Shown in pieces: positions 8,438-17,328 of a stretch of DNA of 64,000 nucleotides. A model generated the notes under the pieces. The model was not told the DNA's origin. It did no database searches and saw only the letters and a list, made by a program, of their open reading frames with translations. The stretch comes from Candidatus Krumholzibacteriia bacterium. GTDB taxonomy: Bacteria; Krumholzibacteriota; Krumholzibacteriia; WVZY01; JAKEHA01. The position numbers were made by a program, and so were the translations under genes. The stretch spans positions 52,993-116,992 of the forward strand of contig JAOUHG010000011.1 of NCBI GenBank assembly GCA_029865265.1, read 5' to 3'. Positions within the stretch are counted from its first letter, which is position 1. Each line of letters opens with the position of its first letter.

Positions 8438-9568
8438 TCAGGTCTTCCGCCACACCATGCTTTCCTGGCGGGTCAGAAAGACCCACAATCCCATCACCGC
8501 GGCCGCGTTCAGCACCATGAACGTCCACGGCACGCGAAAGACCCCCGCGCCGCGCGCGGTCTTCAGCGGGGTCAGGTTCAGGAGCCCCAGCGTATAGAAG
8601 AGAGTCTGCAGCGCGAACGCCGCGGCAAAGAACGGTCCCGGCAGCAATGCGCTCGCCACCCACGCGCTGATGCAGAAGTACGGCACCAGCAGCCGCAACA
8701 CCTTGTGCGAGACGAACTGGAACAACACCGGGTTGTCGCGCACGCTCAACAGCCTGGGCTCCAGCGCCATCGCCTGGTAGTTCCCCGCCAGTGTTCGCAC
8801 CTTGCGCGAGAACTCGCGCGCCGCGGTGGCCGAAGTGAGATCGAAGGCACGCGCCGCGCGAACGAAGATCACCCGATACCCTGCCATCACGATGCGCATG
8901 GGCACGAGGAAGTCGTCCAGCAGCGTGTGCGGCGCAAGCGGCACGAAGAGGTTGCGCCGCACCGCGTAGATGGAGCCCGTCGCCCCCACCACCGACGAGA
9001 CCCTGCTCTCGCTGCGCCGGATGAGCTTCTCGTACTTCCAGTACAAGCCCACGCCGTCGTGGACCTCGCCCACCTCTTCGCCCGCGAGCAGGATGAGTTC
9101 ACCGCTCACCGCGCCCACCGCTTCGTCGTGGAACGCACTCACCAACTCTGCGATCGCGTTGGCGCTGAAACGCTGCCGGGCGTCACCGAACACAATGATC
9201 TCGTGGCTCGCGCTGGCGACACCGATGTTGAGCGCAGCCGCCTTCCCCACCGGCGCCGAACACTCGATCACCTTGACACCGCTGGGCGTGAACAGACGCG
9301 CCAGTTCCGCGGTGCGATCGCTCGAACCGTCGGACACGACGATGATTTCGAGCAACGCGGGCGGGTACTCCTGCGCCAGCAGGTTCTCCAGCCGTGCGGT
9401 GATATTCGTCTCCTCGTTGCGTGCGGCGATGACCACGCTCACCGGAACCTGCCGGTAGCGCTTCTCGACGCGGCGTGGAAAGAGGGTGGCCCACACCACG
9501 ATCACCGCGGGATAGATGAAATAGGCGTACAGCACCACGGCGGCGCTCACGAAGAAGAGGATCTTCAC
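8438..9568 (-). CDS. Membrane-anchored family 2 glycosyltransferase
   Basis: 376 residues. An N-terminal membrane helix (1-28), a GT-A domain with VSVVIAARNEE, VVSDGSSDRT and FGDARQRFS, followed by GSIYAVRR, LLDDFLVP and a late R-K-V-R motif, then three C-terminal membrane helices. This is the layout of processive or exopolysaccharide GT2 enzymes (IcaA/HAS-like). Its ATG overlaps the deacetylase stop (ATGA, 9565-9568), so the pair probably makes and de-N-acetylates an extracellular polysaccharide, comparable to poly-N-acetylglucosamine systems. The sugar is unknown. Confidence 0.85.
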   Translation of the reverse strand: MKILFFVSAAVVLYAYFIYPAVIVVWATLFPRRVEKRYRQVPVSVVIAARNEETNITARLENLLAQEYPPALLEIIVVSDGSSDRTAELARLFTPSGVKVIECSAPVGKAAALNIGVASASHEIIVFGDARQRFSANAIAELVSAFHDEAVGAVSGELILLAGEEVGEVHDGVGLYWKYEKLIRRSESRVSSVVGATGSIYAVRRNLFVPLAPHTLLDDFLVPMRIVMAGYRVIFVRAARAFDLTSATAAREFSRKVRTLAGNYQAMALEPRLLSVRDNPVLFQFVSHKVLRLLVPYFCISAWVASALLPGPFFAAAFALQTLFYTLGLLNLTPLKTARGAGVFRVPWTFMVLNAAAVMGLWVFLTRQESMVWRKT

Positions 9569-10359
9569 GACGCACCTCCGGAGCGGGCGGCGCGCACACG
9601 CGCGTAGGCACCCTCACCCAACGCGCCGCGCACCGCACCCAGCGCCGCGGCGCGGAGGTATGCCGGCAACAACCGCGCTCGGGATCCGCCCGCAATGGCT
9701 TCGAAGCGGCCGCTGGAGGTGGTCATCATTACGGGCACGCGCCGGTAGGCGAAGCGCACCTCGGCCGAAGCGTTGTAGCCGAAGGTGGACGTCGAGACGG
9801 CGACGAACGACAGCTCGCGCAGGGAGCGCTCGGTACGCGGCGACCAGCGCCCCCCGGGAGGGGCAAAGTGGTCCACCGTTGCGCCCGCCACGGACTCGAG
9901 CAGTTCTCGCGAACGGGCCAGCTCGGCGCGTTCGGCCGCCGCATCCAGGGTGGTGAGAAAGCGGTGCGTCATGGCGTGCGACCCGATGTGCATGCCCGCG
10001 GTCTGCATCTCGCGGATCTGGGTCCGGGTCAGCCCGCCGGCGGCGTCAACCCGCCCGCCGCAAATGAAGAAGGTGGCGCTGAATCCGTGCGAGGCCAGTA
10101 CGGGCATGGCGTGGGCATGGTCGCTGGCATTGCCGTCGTCGAAGGTGATAGCCACCCACTGCGCGGGGACGGCGTTGCCCGCCGCAAGCGTCTCATGAAC
10201 CCGCCGCATCGAAACCCCGATGCGGCCGGCCGCTGCCAGCCGCGCCATCTGCGCCGCGAACGCGTCCGCGGTCACCGACCACGGGCGCTCCTCCGGGTCC
10301 TCGACCGGATGGCGATCCGAGAGGATCCGGTGGTACATCAGTACGGGGTAGCGACTCAT
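9565..10359 (-). CDS. Polysaccharide deacetylase (NodB / CE4)
   Basis: 264 residues. The NodB domain shows YHRI near the start, catalytic base motif TFDDGNASD (motif 1), metal-binding SHAMTH (motif 2, H-x3-H) and FAPPGGRWS (motif 3, R/P-rich). No clear signal peptide is visible, so it may act in the cytoplasm or be exported by other means. I prefer ATG 10359 over the GTG at 10377, because the MSRYPVLMYH start matches family N termini. Translationally coupled to the GT2 gene downstream. Confidence 0.87.
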   Translation of the reverse strand: MSRYPVLMYHRILSDRHPVEDPEERPWSVTADAFAAQMARLAAAGRIGVSMRRVHETLAAGNAVPAQWVAITFDDGNASDHAHAMPVLASHGFSATFFICGGRVDAAGGLTRTQIREMQTAGMHIGSHAMTHRFLTTLDAAAERAELARSRELLESVAGATVDHFAPPGGRWSPRTERSLRELSFVAVSTSTFGYNASAEVRFAYRRVPVMMTTSSGRFEAIAGGSRARLLPAYLRAAALGAVRGALGEGAYARVRAARSGGAS

Positions 10360-10499
10360 GCGCGGGTTCCGTTTCACGGCTGCAGACTAACGCGGGGCCC
10401 GGGGTCCGTCCAGCACGGTGCCGCTGGAGAACATGCAAGGTCGGGACCAGCCGGCCAGAAAGCGGGGAACATCCCGCCGGGGCCGGGTAAAAGGGCTTG

Positions 10500-10508
10500 T
10501 GGTATACT
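10500..10508 (+). promoter_or_regulatory. Extended -10 promoter candidate
   Basis: TGG directly before TATACT (10503-10508), 70 nt upstream of the secreted-protein start; no recognisable -35 hexamer. Confidence 0.4.
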
Positions 10509-10577
10509 GGTAGTCTTCGCGGGCACGGACGGCGGATCGAGGGTCGGTCCGGCCGTTCGGGGCCCGCACCCGCACCC

Positions 10578-11339
10578 ATGCGCAACTTCACCCGCTTTTT
10601 CCTGGCCTTCGCCGCTTCCGCCGTTATCGCCGTCCCCGCCGGGGCCGGGAAACTGCCGCCCCGCGTGGGCTACACCATCTATGTCGACGGCGTCCGAGTG
10701 GGACACTCCACGGTCACCATCGCGCGGGAAGAACAGGCGGTACGCCTGGCGTCACAGACGCGGGTAGAGTTGGGGCCCAACGTAATCGACCTGAAGTCCG
10801 AGGCGGTCGCCGATCCGGCCACCTTCGTTGTCCGCGAGTTCTCCTTCAGCGGCACCAAGGGCGGGATGGCCGCGGCCTGCCACGTGGAGGTCCGCGGCGA
10901 CTCGGCGACGGGCTGGGTGCAGAATACGATGTCCGACCAGCGGCGGCCCCGCGGCGAGTTCAACCCCGGCGGCTTCGTGGTCTGGGAGGACTGGGTGATG
11001 GAACTGGAGATCCTTTTCGCCCTGCGCCAGGCAGCCGCACCCAGAAACCCGGACAACTACCGGCTACTGTTCGCCAACTCGTTCCTGACCACCGATGTGG
11101 CGATCGGTTACACCGGCGAGGTCGCCATCGAGTCCGACAGCCGGTCCGTCGTCGGCCGCAAGCTGGAAGTCGCCATGTCCGGCGGAGAGCCGTTCGAGAG
11201 CCACGTCGACCCGGCCACCGGCATTCCGCTCTACCTGCGTTTCCCTGGAACCCGCACCGAGATATTCCGCGACGATTTCTTCGGGGATACCCCCCCTGTT
11301 CGCTACAGTCCGCCCCCGGCCGACCCTGGCGGCGAGTGA
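10578..11339 (+). CDS. Secreted protein of unknown function
   Basis: 253 residues. MRNFTRFFLAFAASAVIAV is the start of a signal peptide, cleavage near AGA-GK. The mature chain is beta-rich: YTIYVDGVRVGHSTVTI, then VVREFSFSGTKGGMAAACHVEVRGD, and a later FESHVDPATGIPLYLRFPGTRTEIFRDDFF. The theme of a property carried by a derivative (prefactor GxxVGxxxxxI) is like DUF3108/DUF6134-type periplasmic proteins, but I do not recognise a named family. It ends with a Pro-rich tail. The ATG at 10578 is the first methionine before the signal sequence. Confidence 0.75.
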   Translation: MRNFTRFFLAFAASAVIAVPAGAGKLPPRVGYTIYVDGVRVGHSTVTIAREEQAVRLASQTRVELGPNVIDLKSEAVADPATFVVREFSFSGTKGGMAAACHVEVRGDSATGWVQNTMSDQRRPRGEFNPGGFVVWEDWVMELEILFALRQAAAPRNPDNYRLLFANSFLTTDVAIGYTGEVAIESDSRSVVGRKLEVAMSGGEPFESHVDPATGIPLYLRFPGTRTEIFRDDFFGDTPPVRYSPPPADPGGE

Positions 11340-11608
11340 CTACCTTATGAGGAACGATAGGGTTGGGCCCTTGCCTTCCCGGCCGGCTCAAGGCCGGCTT
11401 CCTAAGTCTATCTCCGCAAGTGTTTTGCACTGTACGGACGCCTCAAACCGGGTCCAGGGACGGTGTTTTTTCTTTGACACCCTTCCCCGGCCGGGCTAGC
11501 CTTTAAGGGTCCAGAACACCTCCCCACCCATGGGCCCGCCGGTTACCGTCGGGCCGATTCTATAAAAAGGGGGTGCGGTGAGGACCCGGATGGAGACCGG
11601 GACACACG
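11340..11608. other. Intergenic region with hairpin and promoter
   Basis: No gene seen. Contains a GCCGGC-tcaag-GCCGGC hairpin around 11388-11404, possibly the end of the upstream transcript, a T6 run at 11465-11471, then the promoter listed separately and a leader of about 100 nt. I looked for a c-di-AMP riboswitch because 3D-domain genes are often controlled by one, but saw no match to its core. Confidence 0.4.
11474..11502 (+). promoter_or_regulatory. Promoter of the 3D-domain gene
   Basis: Perfect TTGACA (11474-11479), 17-nt spacer, TAGCCT (11497-11502; T1, A2 and T6 conserved), about 100 nt before the start codon. Confidence 0.5.
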
Positions 11609-12340
11609 ATGAAGAAACGCATCGCATGGTCGGCCTGCCTGTGGAGGCTTCGCACGGGTTCCTTCGGCTTTTACGTCGACGGCCCGGCGCGGGCGCTCTT
11701 TGCCGCCGGGCGCTCTTTGCCGCCGGCCGCCCGGCGTGCGCGCCGCAACCGCGCGTTCGTTCTGGTAGCCGCGGTGGCCATCGGAGTTCCTGCCCTCCTG
11801 TGGATTTCCGACCTCGCCAGCTCGTCGCGGATCGCCGCCAGGACGGGCCTGGCGGAGGGACGGCCCGTGGCCGAGGTGGCCTCCCTGGAAGGCTCGCTGG
11901 AACGTTACTACCGCCAGCGCGAGGCCGGCGAGTGGGAGGGCGAGCTCAGCGGTCGCGAGGTGGCCGTGACGGTGACGGTAACCGGCTACACAAGCCGCCC
12001 GGAAGAGACCGATGACACGCCGTTCATCACGGCCGCCAACACGCAGACGCGCCCGGGCGTCATCGCCCTCTCGCGCGATCTGCTGCGCCGCTACACGCCC
12101 GACGCGCCGTTCACGTTCGGAGACGTGATCCACATCTCCGGGGTGGGCGACTTCGTGGTGGAGGACTCCATGAACAGCCGCTGGCGGAAGCGCGCCGACA
12201 TCTGGTTCGAGAGCCTCTCCCAGGCCCGCAGCTTCGGCCGCCGCACGCTGGTGGTCACCGGCCCATATGGACTCGCCGACGGGCAGGAGCTCGACCGCCC
12301 GACCTTCCTGGCCTCCACCAAGGCGGGTGCCTCGAAGTGA
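11609..12340 (+). CDS. 3D-domain (double-psi beta-barrel) membrane protein
   Basis: 243 residues. Arg-rich cytoplasmic N terminus, one membrane helix (about 49-68), then an extracytoplasmic 3D domain: VTGYTSRPEETDDTPF, RPGVIALSRDLL, FGDVIHISGVGDFVVEDSMNS, RADIWFESLSQARSFGR. The GDVI...VEDxMNxR...DIWF order matches the lytic-murein-transglycosylase (MltA/YabE/YuiC-type) 3D fold with its three aspartates (in VED, RADIW and the early TDDT). Probably a cell-wall hydrolase or glycan-binding protein; activity unproven. GGAGA lies 12 nt before the ATG. Overlaps the next gene as GTGA. Confidence 0.82.
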   Translation: MKKRIAWSACLWRLRTGSFGFYVDGPARALFAAGRSLPPAARRARRNRAFVLVAAVAIGVPALLWISDLASSSRIAARTGLAEGRPVAEVASLEGSLERYYRQREAGEWEGELSGREVAVTVTVTGYTSRPEETDDTPFITAANTQTRPGVIALSRDLLRRYTPDAPFTFGDVIHISGVGDFVVEDSMNSRWRKRADIWFESLSQARSFGRRTLVVTGPYGLADGQELDRPTFLASTKAGASK

Positions 12341-12705
12341 ACGTCGCCGTTATCGGCGCCTCCAGCAATCGCAACAAGTTCGGAAATAAGGCCGTGCGCT
12401 CGTACCGGGCGCACGGTCATTCCGTTTACCCGGTGAACCCGGGCGAGGCGGCCATCGAAGGGCTGCCGGCGTTCAAGAGCATCGAAGACATCCCGGCCGA
12501 TATCGACGTGACCCTGGTCTACCTGCCCCCGGCCGTCACCCTGACCGTCCTCACGGGCATCGCGCGCAAGGGAACCAGACAGCTTTACCTGAATCCCGGC
12601 AGCGAGAACGACACCGTCGTGGCGCGTGCCCGCGAGCTCGGCCTCGAGCCCATCCTCGCCTGCTCCATCATGGCCATCGGCGACTCGCCGTCCCATTACA
12701 GCTAG
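12337..12705 (+). CDS. CoA-binding domain protein (YccU-like)
   Basis: 122 residues forming one Rossmann-type CoA_binding_2 domain: VAVIGASSNRNKFGNKA (nucleotide loop), VYPVNPGEAAIEGLPAF, DVTLVYLPP, LNPGSEN and the C-terminal LACSIMAIG with the conserved cysteine. Single-domain members are widespread and their role is unresolved; they bind CoA in vitro. GTG start inside the preceding stop (GTGA) implies translational coupling with the 3D-domain gene, though I see no functional link. Confidence 0.85.
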   Translation: MNVAVIGASSNRNKFGNKAVRSYRAHGHSVYPVNPGEAAIEGLPAFKSIEDIPADIDVTLVYLPPAVTLTVLTGIARKGTRQLYLNPGSENDTVVARARELGLEPILACSIMAIGDSPSHYS

Positions 12706-12772
12706 TCTCCTGGCGGTGTCGCGCCCGCCCCAGGCCAGCCCCCGCGCCCGTGACCCGTTGCAGGGGTTTCGC

Positions 12773-12802
12773 TTGCGCCGGTAGCGCCCGTGACCGTATG
12801 AT
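12773..12802 (+). promoter_or_regulatory. Candidate promoter of the 2-oxoacid dehydrogenase operon
   Basis: TTGCGC (12773-12778), 18-nt spacer, TATGAT (12797-12802), 120 nt upstream of the lpd start. Confidence 0.45.
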
Positions 12803-12921
12803 GCTGTCTGTCCGAACGGCCCCTGGCCGCATCCGTCCCGCAATCCATCCGCAAGTCCGAGATCCGTCGGAAGTTTTTCTGAGAAACGCGGCCCCGGCGG
12901 CCGTCCGAGAGGAGTTCGTTC

Positions 12922-14313
12922 TTGAAAGAATTCGACGTGGCCATCATTGGCAGCGGCCCCGGCGGCTACGTGGCCGCCATCCGCGCCGGCATGCTGGGGC
13001 TCAAAACCGCCCTCATCGAGAAGGACCCGTTCCTGGGCGGCACCTGCCTCCACCGGGGCTGTATTCCCACCAAGGCGCTCCTGCACACCGCCGAAGTCTA
13101 CGACGAGATCAGCAGTGCTGCCGATATCGGCATCATCGTGGAGGGCGCCGCCCTCGACATCGCCCGGGTACACGCGCGCAAGCAGGCCATCGTGGACAAG
13201 CTCGCCAAGGGCGTGGCTTACCTGTGCAAGAAGCGCAAGGTGGAGGTATTCACCGGCTTTGGCAGCTTCGTCGACGCGCATACCCTGCGCATCGCCGGCG
13301 AGACGGGCGAAGAGAAAATCGCTGCGAAGAACGTCATCATCGCCACCGGCTCGGTTCCCGCCCACCTGCCGCACATGAAGCCGGATGGCAAACACATCAT
13401 CGACAGCGACATGATTCTCAAGATGGAGGAAGTCCCCGAGAGCCTGGCGGTCATCGGTTCCGGAGCGGTGGGGACGGAATTCGCGTCGGTGTTCAACTCC
13501 TTCGGATCCAAGGTCCACCTCATCGAGTTGCTGCCGCGGTTGTTGCCTCTCGAGGACGAGGAGTGCTCGCAGGCGCTGGAACGCGCGCTCAAGGCGCGCG
13601 GTATGGCGTGCTACGCCGGCACCGAGGTAACGGAGGCCAGAGTGGGCGCGGGAAGCGTCGCGCTGTCGCTCAAGAAGGGCGACGGCATTTCCTCGCTCAA
13701 CGTCGCCGTGGTGCTGGTGGCAACCGGGCGCAGGCCGGTGCTGGAAGGCCTGAACCATGAAGCGGTGGGTGTGAGGATGGACAAGCGCTTCGTGGCGGTC
13801 GACGAGTACATGCGCACCAGCGTGCCCGGCATCTACGCCATCGGCGACGTGGTGGCATCGCCGGCGCTGGCGCACGTTGCGTCCCGCGAGGGCATCCTCG
13901 CGGTGGATCACATCGCCGGCAAACACGTGCAGCCCATCGACTATCTCACCGTGCCCAACTGCACGTACTCGCACCCCGAGGTGGCGAGCGTGGGGCTCAC
14001 CGAGAGCGCCGCCCGCGAGCAGGGCCACGACGTCCGCGTGGGCAAGTTTCCCTTCTCCGCCCTGGGCAAGGCCATGATCATCGGGGACACGTCGGGTTTC
14101 GTGAAGATCGTGGCCGAGAAACGCTATGACGAGGTGCTCGGCGTGCACATCATCGGCCCCCGGGCCACCGAGTTGATTGCGGAGGCCGTGCTGGGACGCA
14201 AGCTCGAAACGACGGTGGAAGAAATCGCAAACACGGTCCACGCCCACCCCACGCTGGCCGAGGCGATGATGGAGGCGGCACACGGTGTCTATGGCGAAGC
14301 CATCCACGTCTGA
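12922..14313 (+). CDS. lpdA: Dihydrolipoyl dehydrogenase (E3)
   Basis: 463 residues. Flavoprotein reoxidising dihydrolipoamide with NAD+. FAD-binding VAIIGSGPGGYVAAIRA, redox disulphide GGTCLHRGCIPTKALL (C-x4-C), NAD loop VIGSGAVGTEFASVF, second FAD motif GIYAIGDV, and the C-terminal His-Glu dyad in HAHPTLAEAMMEAA. Start is TTG at 12922 with GAGAGGAG seven nt upstream. First gene of lpd-E1a1-E1a2-E1b-E2-lipB-lipA, so it supplies E3 to the complex encoded downstream. Confidence 0.96.
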   Translation: MKEFDVAIIGSGPGGYVAAIRAGMLGLKTALIEKDPFLGGTCLHRGCIPTKALLHTAEVYDEISSAADIGIIVEGAALDIARVHARKQAIVDKLAKGVAYLCKKRKVEVFTGFGSFVDAHTLRIAGETGEEKIAAKNVIIATGSVPAHLPHMKPDGKHIIDSDMILKMEEVPESLAVIGSGAVGTEFASVFNSFGSKVHLIELLPRLLPLEDEECSQALERALKARGMACYAGTEVTEARVGAGSVALSLKKGDGISSLNVAVVLVATGRRPVLEGLNHEAVGVRMDKRFVAVDEYMRTSVPGIYAIGDVVASPALAHVASREGILAVDHIAGKHVQPIDYLTVPNCTYSHPEVASVGLTESAAREQGHDVRVGKFPFSALGKAMIIGDTSGFVKIVAEKRYDEVLGVHIIGPRATELIAEAVLGRKLETTVEEIANTVHAHPTLAEAMMEAAHGVYGEAIHV

Positions 14314-15304
14314 TATGTACTCTGTTGCCGCACCCGAAGGCCTGTCGCTGGATCGCACGGGCATGCTCGAGTTGTACTATTTCATGGCGCTCAACCGCCG
14401 GCTGGAGGAGCGGCTGGGCATGCTCTACCGCCAGAACAAGGTGGTGGGGGGGCTGTACTCGAGCCTGGGGCAGGAAGCGTGCTCGGTGGGAAGCGCCTAC
14501 GCCCTGGAGCACGGCGACTTTCTGGGGCCGATGATCCGCAACCTCGGCGCACTCATGGTGCGCGGCGTCAGCCCGCGGGACGTGATGGCGCAGTACTGCG
14601 CACGCGCCATCTCACCCACGCAGGGCAAGGATCTCAACCTGCACTTCGGGTGGGTCGAGCGGGGGTTGATTGCACCCATCAGCGTGGTAGGCGCGCTCAT
14701 CCCGGTGATGGCCGGCATCGCCCTGGAAATGAAACTGAAGGCAAAGAAGAACGTGGCGCTCACCTACATCGGCGACGGCGGCATGAGCACCACCGACTTT
14801 CACGAGGGGATGAACTTCGCGGGCGTGCACGGCCTGCCGCTCATCCTCATCGTGGAAAACAACGGGTTTGCGTACTCGACACCGACATCGATGCAGGCCA
14901 ACGTGCCCGACCTTGCGGTGCGCGCGCACGGCTACGGCGCCCACGGCGAAATCGTCGACGGCAACAACGTGCTCGCCATGCTCGACACGGTGCGCCGCGC
15001 GCGCCGGCGCTGCATGGACGGCGGCGGACCGGTGATGATCGAGGCCAAGACCTTCCGGCGCAAGGGACACGCGGAGCACGACGACGCCGGCTACGTTCCC
15101 GCCGCGCTGCGCGCCGAGTGGGAGAAGAAGGATCCGATCGACGCTTACCGGCGCTTCCTGATCGCGCACGCGGTGGTCGAATCGGCGACGGAGATCGAGG
15201 ACATCGACAGCAGAATTGTTGCTATACTGGAGGACGCTGCGAACGAGGCGCTGGCCGCTCCGTTCCCCCATCCATCCATCGCCAGGGAGAATGTCTATGG
15301 TTGA
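14285..15304 (+). CDS. TPP-dependent 2-oxoacid dehydrogenase E1 alpha, paralogue 1
   Basis: 339 residues; alpha subunit of a BCKDH/PDH-type E1. The TPP motif is intact: GDGGMSTTDFHEGMNF...VENN (GDG to NN). Conserved YSSLGQEACSVG and, near the C terminus, FRRKGHAEHDDAGYVP are present. Differences from paralogue 2 lie around IRNLG...GKDLNLHFGW, where most E1-alpha proteins have a glycine-rich substrate/cofactor loop (GxxGxMH). GTG start at 14285 is favoured: GGAGG is nine nt upstream, overlapping lpd by 29 nt; ATG codons at 14291 and 14315 are alternatives. Overlaps the next gene by 8 nt. Confidence 0.9.
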   Translation: MSMAKPSTSDMYSVAAPEGLSLDRTGMLELYYFMALNRRLEERLGMLYRQNKVVGGLYSSLGQEACSVGSAYALEHGDFLGPMIRNLGALMVRGVSPRDVMAQYCARAISPTQGKDLNLHFGWVERGLIAPISVVGALIPVMAGIALEMKLKAKKNVALTYIGDGGMSTTDFHEGMNFAGVHGLPLILIVENNGFAYSTPTSMQANVPDLAVRAHGYGAHGEIVDGNNVLAMLDTVRRARRRCMDGGGPVMIEAKTFRRKGHAEHDDAGYVPAALRAEWEKKDPIDAYRRFLIAHAVVESATEIEDIDSRIVAILEDAANEALAAPFPHPSIARENVYG

Positions 15305-16310
15305 GCGACAGACCGTGTCGGCCAAGAGATCACGTCTTGTCCACACCCCGGACGAAAAGGACAAGCTCGACATGCTTCATTTCATGAAGCTGACGCGCGA
15401 AATCGAGGACCGTATCGAGCGCAAGCTCTACCGTCAGGGGCGCATCGTGGGGGGCGTGTACGTGGGACGGGGCCAGGAGGCCATATCCGTGGGCACCGCC
15501 ATCCACATGGAGAAGAACGACGTGGTGGCGCCGTCCCACCGTGACATGGGCGTGTTTCTGATGCGCGGCATCAGCGCGCGCCGCATCATCGCCCAGTACA
15601 TGGGCCGCAGGACCGGCCTCACCCGCGGGCGCGACGGCAACATGCACATGGGCGACATGGACCACAACGTCATCGCCTTCGTCAGCCACCTGGGCGACAA
15701 CGTGCCGGTGGCGGCGGGGGCGGCGCTGGCCTTCAAGCAGCGCGGCCAGAAGTACGTCGCGCTTTGCTACAACGGCGAGGGCGCAACCTCGCGCGGAGAC
15801 TGGCACGAGGGCATCAACTTTGCGTCCGTTCATAAGCTCCCGGTGGTGTTCTTCATCAACAACAACGCCTACGCGTATTCCACCCCCATGGAGTTGCAGA
15901 TGGCGGTGAAAGACGTCGCCATGCGCGCGCCCGGATACGGCATCCCCGGCGAGGTGGTCGACGGCAACGACATCATGGCGGTGTACGACTCCGCCAGGCG
16001 CGCCATCGACCGCGCGCGCAGCGGCGAGGGTCCGTCCATCGTGGAATACAAGACCTTCCGCATGACCGGCCACTCCGCGCACGACGACGCGGGCTACGTT
16101 CCGCCAGAGATGTTCGAGGAGTGGAAGAGCAAGGATCCGATCCTTCGTTTCGAGAAGTATCTGCTCGACGAAGGCACCATCACGCCGCAGCGCATCGAAG
16201 ACATGCAGCGCGACTGCGCGGCGGTGATCGACGACGCGGTGGAGTGGGCCGAGAAGCAGCCCTACCCCGCACCGGAAGAAGTCACGCGCGACGTTTACTT
16301 CGAGGGATAG
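15297..16310 (+). CDS. TPP-dependent 2-oxoacid dehydrogenase E1 alpha, paralogue 2
   Basis: 337 residues. YVGRGQEAISVG, SHRDMGVFLMRG, GRDGNMHMGD (canonical loop, missing from paralogue 1), and TPP motif GEGATSRGDWHEG...INNN, with Glu replacing Asp in GDG. The C-terminal FRMTGHSAHDDAGYVP is the phosphorylation-loop region seen in BCKDH E1 alpha. ATG 15297 has GGGAG seven nt upstream. With E1 beta following 26 nt later, this is the more typical catalytic alpha subunit. Substrate (branched-chain acids or pyruvate) cannot be told from sequence alone. Confidence 0.93.
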   Translation: MVERQTVSAKRSRLVHTPDEKDKLDMLHFMKLTREIEDRIERKLYRQGRIVGGVYVGRGQEAISVGTAIHMEKNDVVAPSHRDMGVFLMRGISARRIIAQYMGRRTGLTRGRDGNMHMGDMDHNVIAFVSHLGDNVPVAAGAALAFKQRGQKYVALCYNGEGATSRGDWHEGINFASVHKLPVVFFINNNAYAYSTPMELQMAVKDVAMRAPGYGIPGEVVDGNDIMAVYDSARRAIDRARSGEGPSIVEYKTFRMTGHSAHDDAGYVPPEMFEEWKSKDPILRFEKYLLDEGTITPQRIEDMQRDCAAVIDDAVEWAEKQPYPAPEEVTRDVYFEG

Positions 16311-16336
16311 ACCCGCACAGGTAGCGAGGAGAGTGC

Positions 16337-17311
16337 ATGGCAGTCACGACCTACATCGATGCCATCAAGGAAGGCATCTGGGAAGAGATGGAGAAGGACG
16401 AGAATGTTTTCATTCTCGGCGAGGACGTGGGCATCTACGGCGGCGCCTTCAAGGTGACCAAGGGGATGCTGGACCACTTTGGTCCCAACCGTGTCATCGA
16501 CACGCCCATATCCGAGTCCGCCATCGTCGGCGCCGCCATCGGCGCGTCGCTGGTGGGGATGCGGCCGGTATGCGAGATGCAGTTCATCGACTTCATCTCC
16601 TGCGCCTTCGACCAGATCATCAACTTCGCCGCCAAGTGCCGCTACCGCTGGGGCGCCGGCGTACCCATCGTGGTGCGTGGGCCGTGTGGCGGCGGCGTGC
16701 ACGGCGGGCCGTTTCACTCGCAGAACGTGGAGTCGTATTTCTTCAACGTTCCCGGCCTGAAGATCGTGTGTCCGTCCACCGCGTACGACGCCAAGGGCCT
16801 CATCAAGGCCGCCATCCGCGACCCGGATCCGGTGCTGTACTTCGAACACAAGTACCTCTACCGGCGCATCAAGGAGGACCTCCCCACCGAGGACTTCGTG
16901 GTGCCCATCGGCAAGGCGCAGTTGCGGCGCGAGGGCGAGGACCTCTCCATCATCACCTGGGGCGCCATGGTATACCGGGCGCTGGATGCCGCCGCGGAAC
17001 TGGAGAAGGAAGGCATCGACGTGGAGGTGCTCGACCTGCGCACCATCCTGCCGGTGGACGAGGAGGCCATTCTCACCACCGCGAAGAAGACCAGCAAGGT
17101 GATCGTGCTGCACGAGGCAACGCTCACGGGCGGCCCGGGCGGCGAGGTGGTGGCGCGCATCGCCGAGAAGGCGTTCGAGTATCTCGACGGGCCCATCGTG
17201 CGCATTGCGCCGCCGGATACCCCGGTGCCGTACAGCCCGCCGCTGGAGGAAGCGTTTCTCCCCCAGGTGCCGGATATCGTGGCACGCGCAAAGAAACTGG
17301 CGGCGTACTGA
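16337..17311 (+). CDS. 2-oxoacid dehydrogenase E1 beta subunit
   Basis: 324 residues, the usual length. Transketolase-like pyrimidine domain (ENVFILGEDVGIYGGAFKVT, TPISESAIVGAAIG with the conserved cofactor-activating Glu) and C-terminal transketolase domain (TWGAMVYRALDAA, DLRTILPVDEEAI, LHEATLTGGPGGEV). The HSQ motif GPFHSQNVESYF near the active site is intact. Only one beta gene serves two alpha genes here. SD GAGGAGA precedes the ATG. Confidence 0.95.
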   Translation: MAVTTYIDAIKEGIWEEMEKDENVFILGEDVGIYGGAFKVTKGMLDHFGPNRVIDTPISESAIVGAAIGASLVGMRPVCEMQFIDFISCAFDQIINFAAKCRYRWGAGVPIVVRGPCGGGVHGGPFHSQNVESYFFNVPGLKIVCPSTAYDAKGLIKAAIRDPDPVLYFEHKYLYRRIKEDLPTEDFVVPIGKAQLRREGEDLSIITWGAMVYRALDAAAELEKEGIDVEVLDLRTILPVDEEAILTTAKKTSKVIVLHEATLTGGPGGEVVARIAEKAFEYLDGPIVRIAPPDTPVPYSPPLEEAFLPQVPDIVARAKKLAAY

Positions 17312-17328
17312 CGGGGGCTCGCGGGTCC

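Noticed and set aside
11503..11608. Possible c-di-AMP riboswitch before the 3D-domain gene
   Set aside because: The leader has the right gene context, but I found none of the conserved core sequences of that riboswitch class.
15220..15228. TGC-TATACT box inside the first E1-alpha gene
   Set aside because: It lies within coding sequence about 70 nt before the next start and has no -35; could be an internal promoter, but chance is equally likely.
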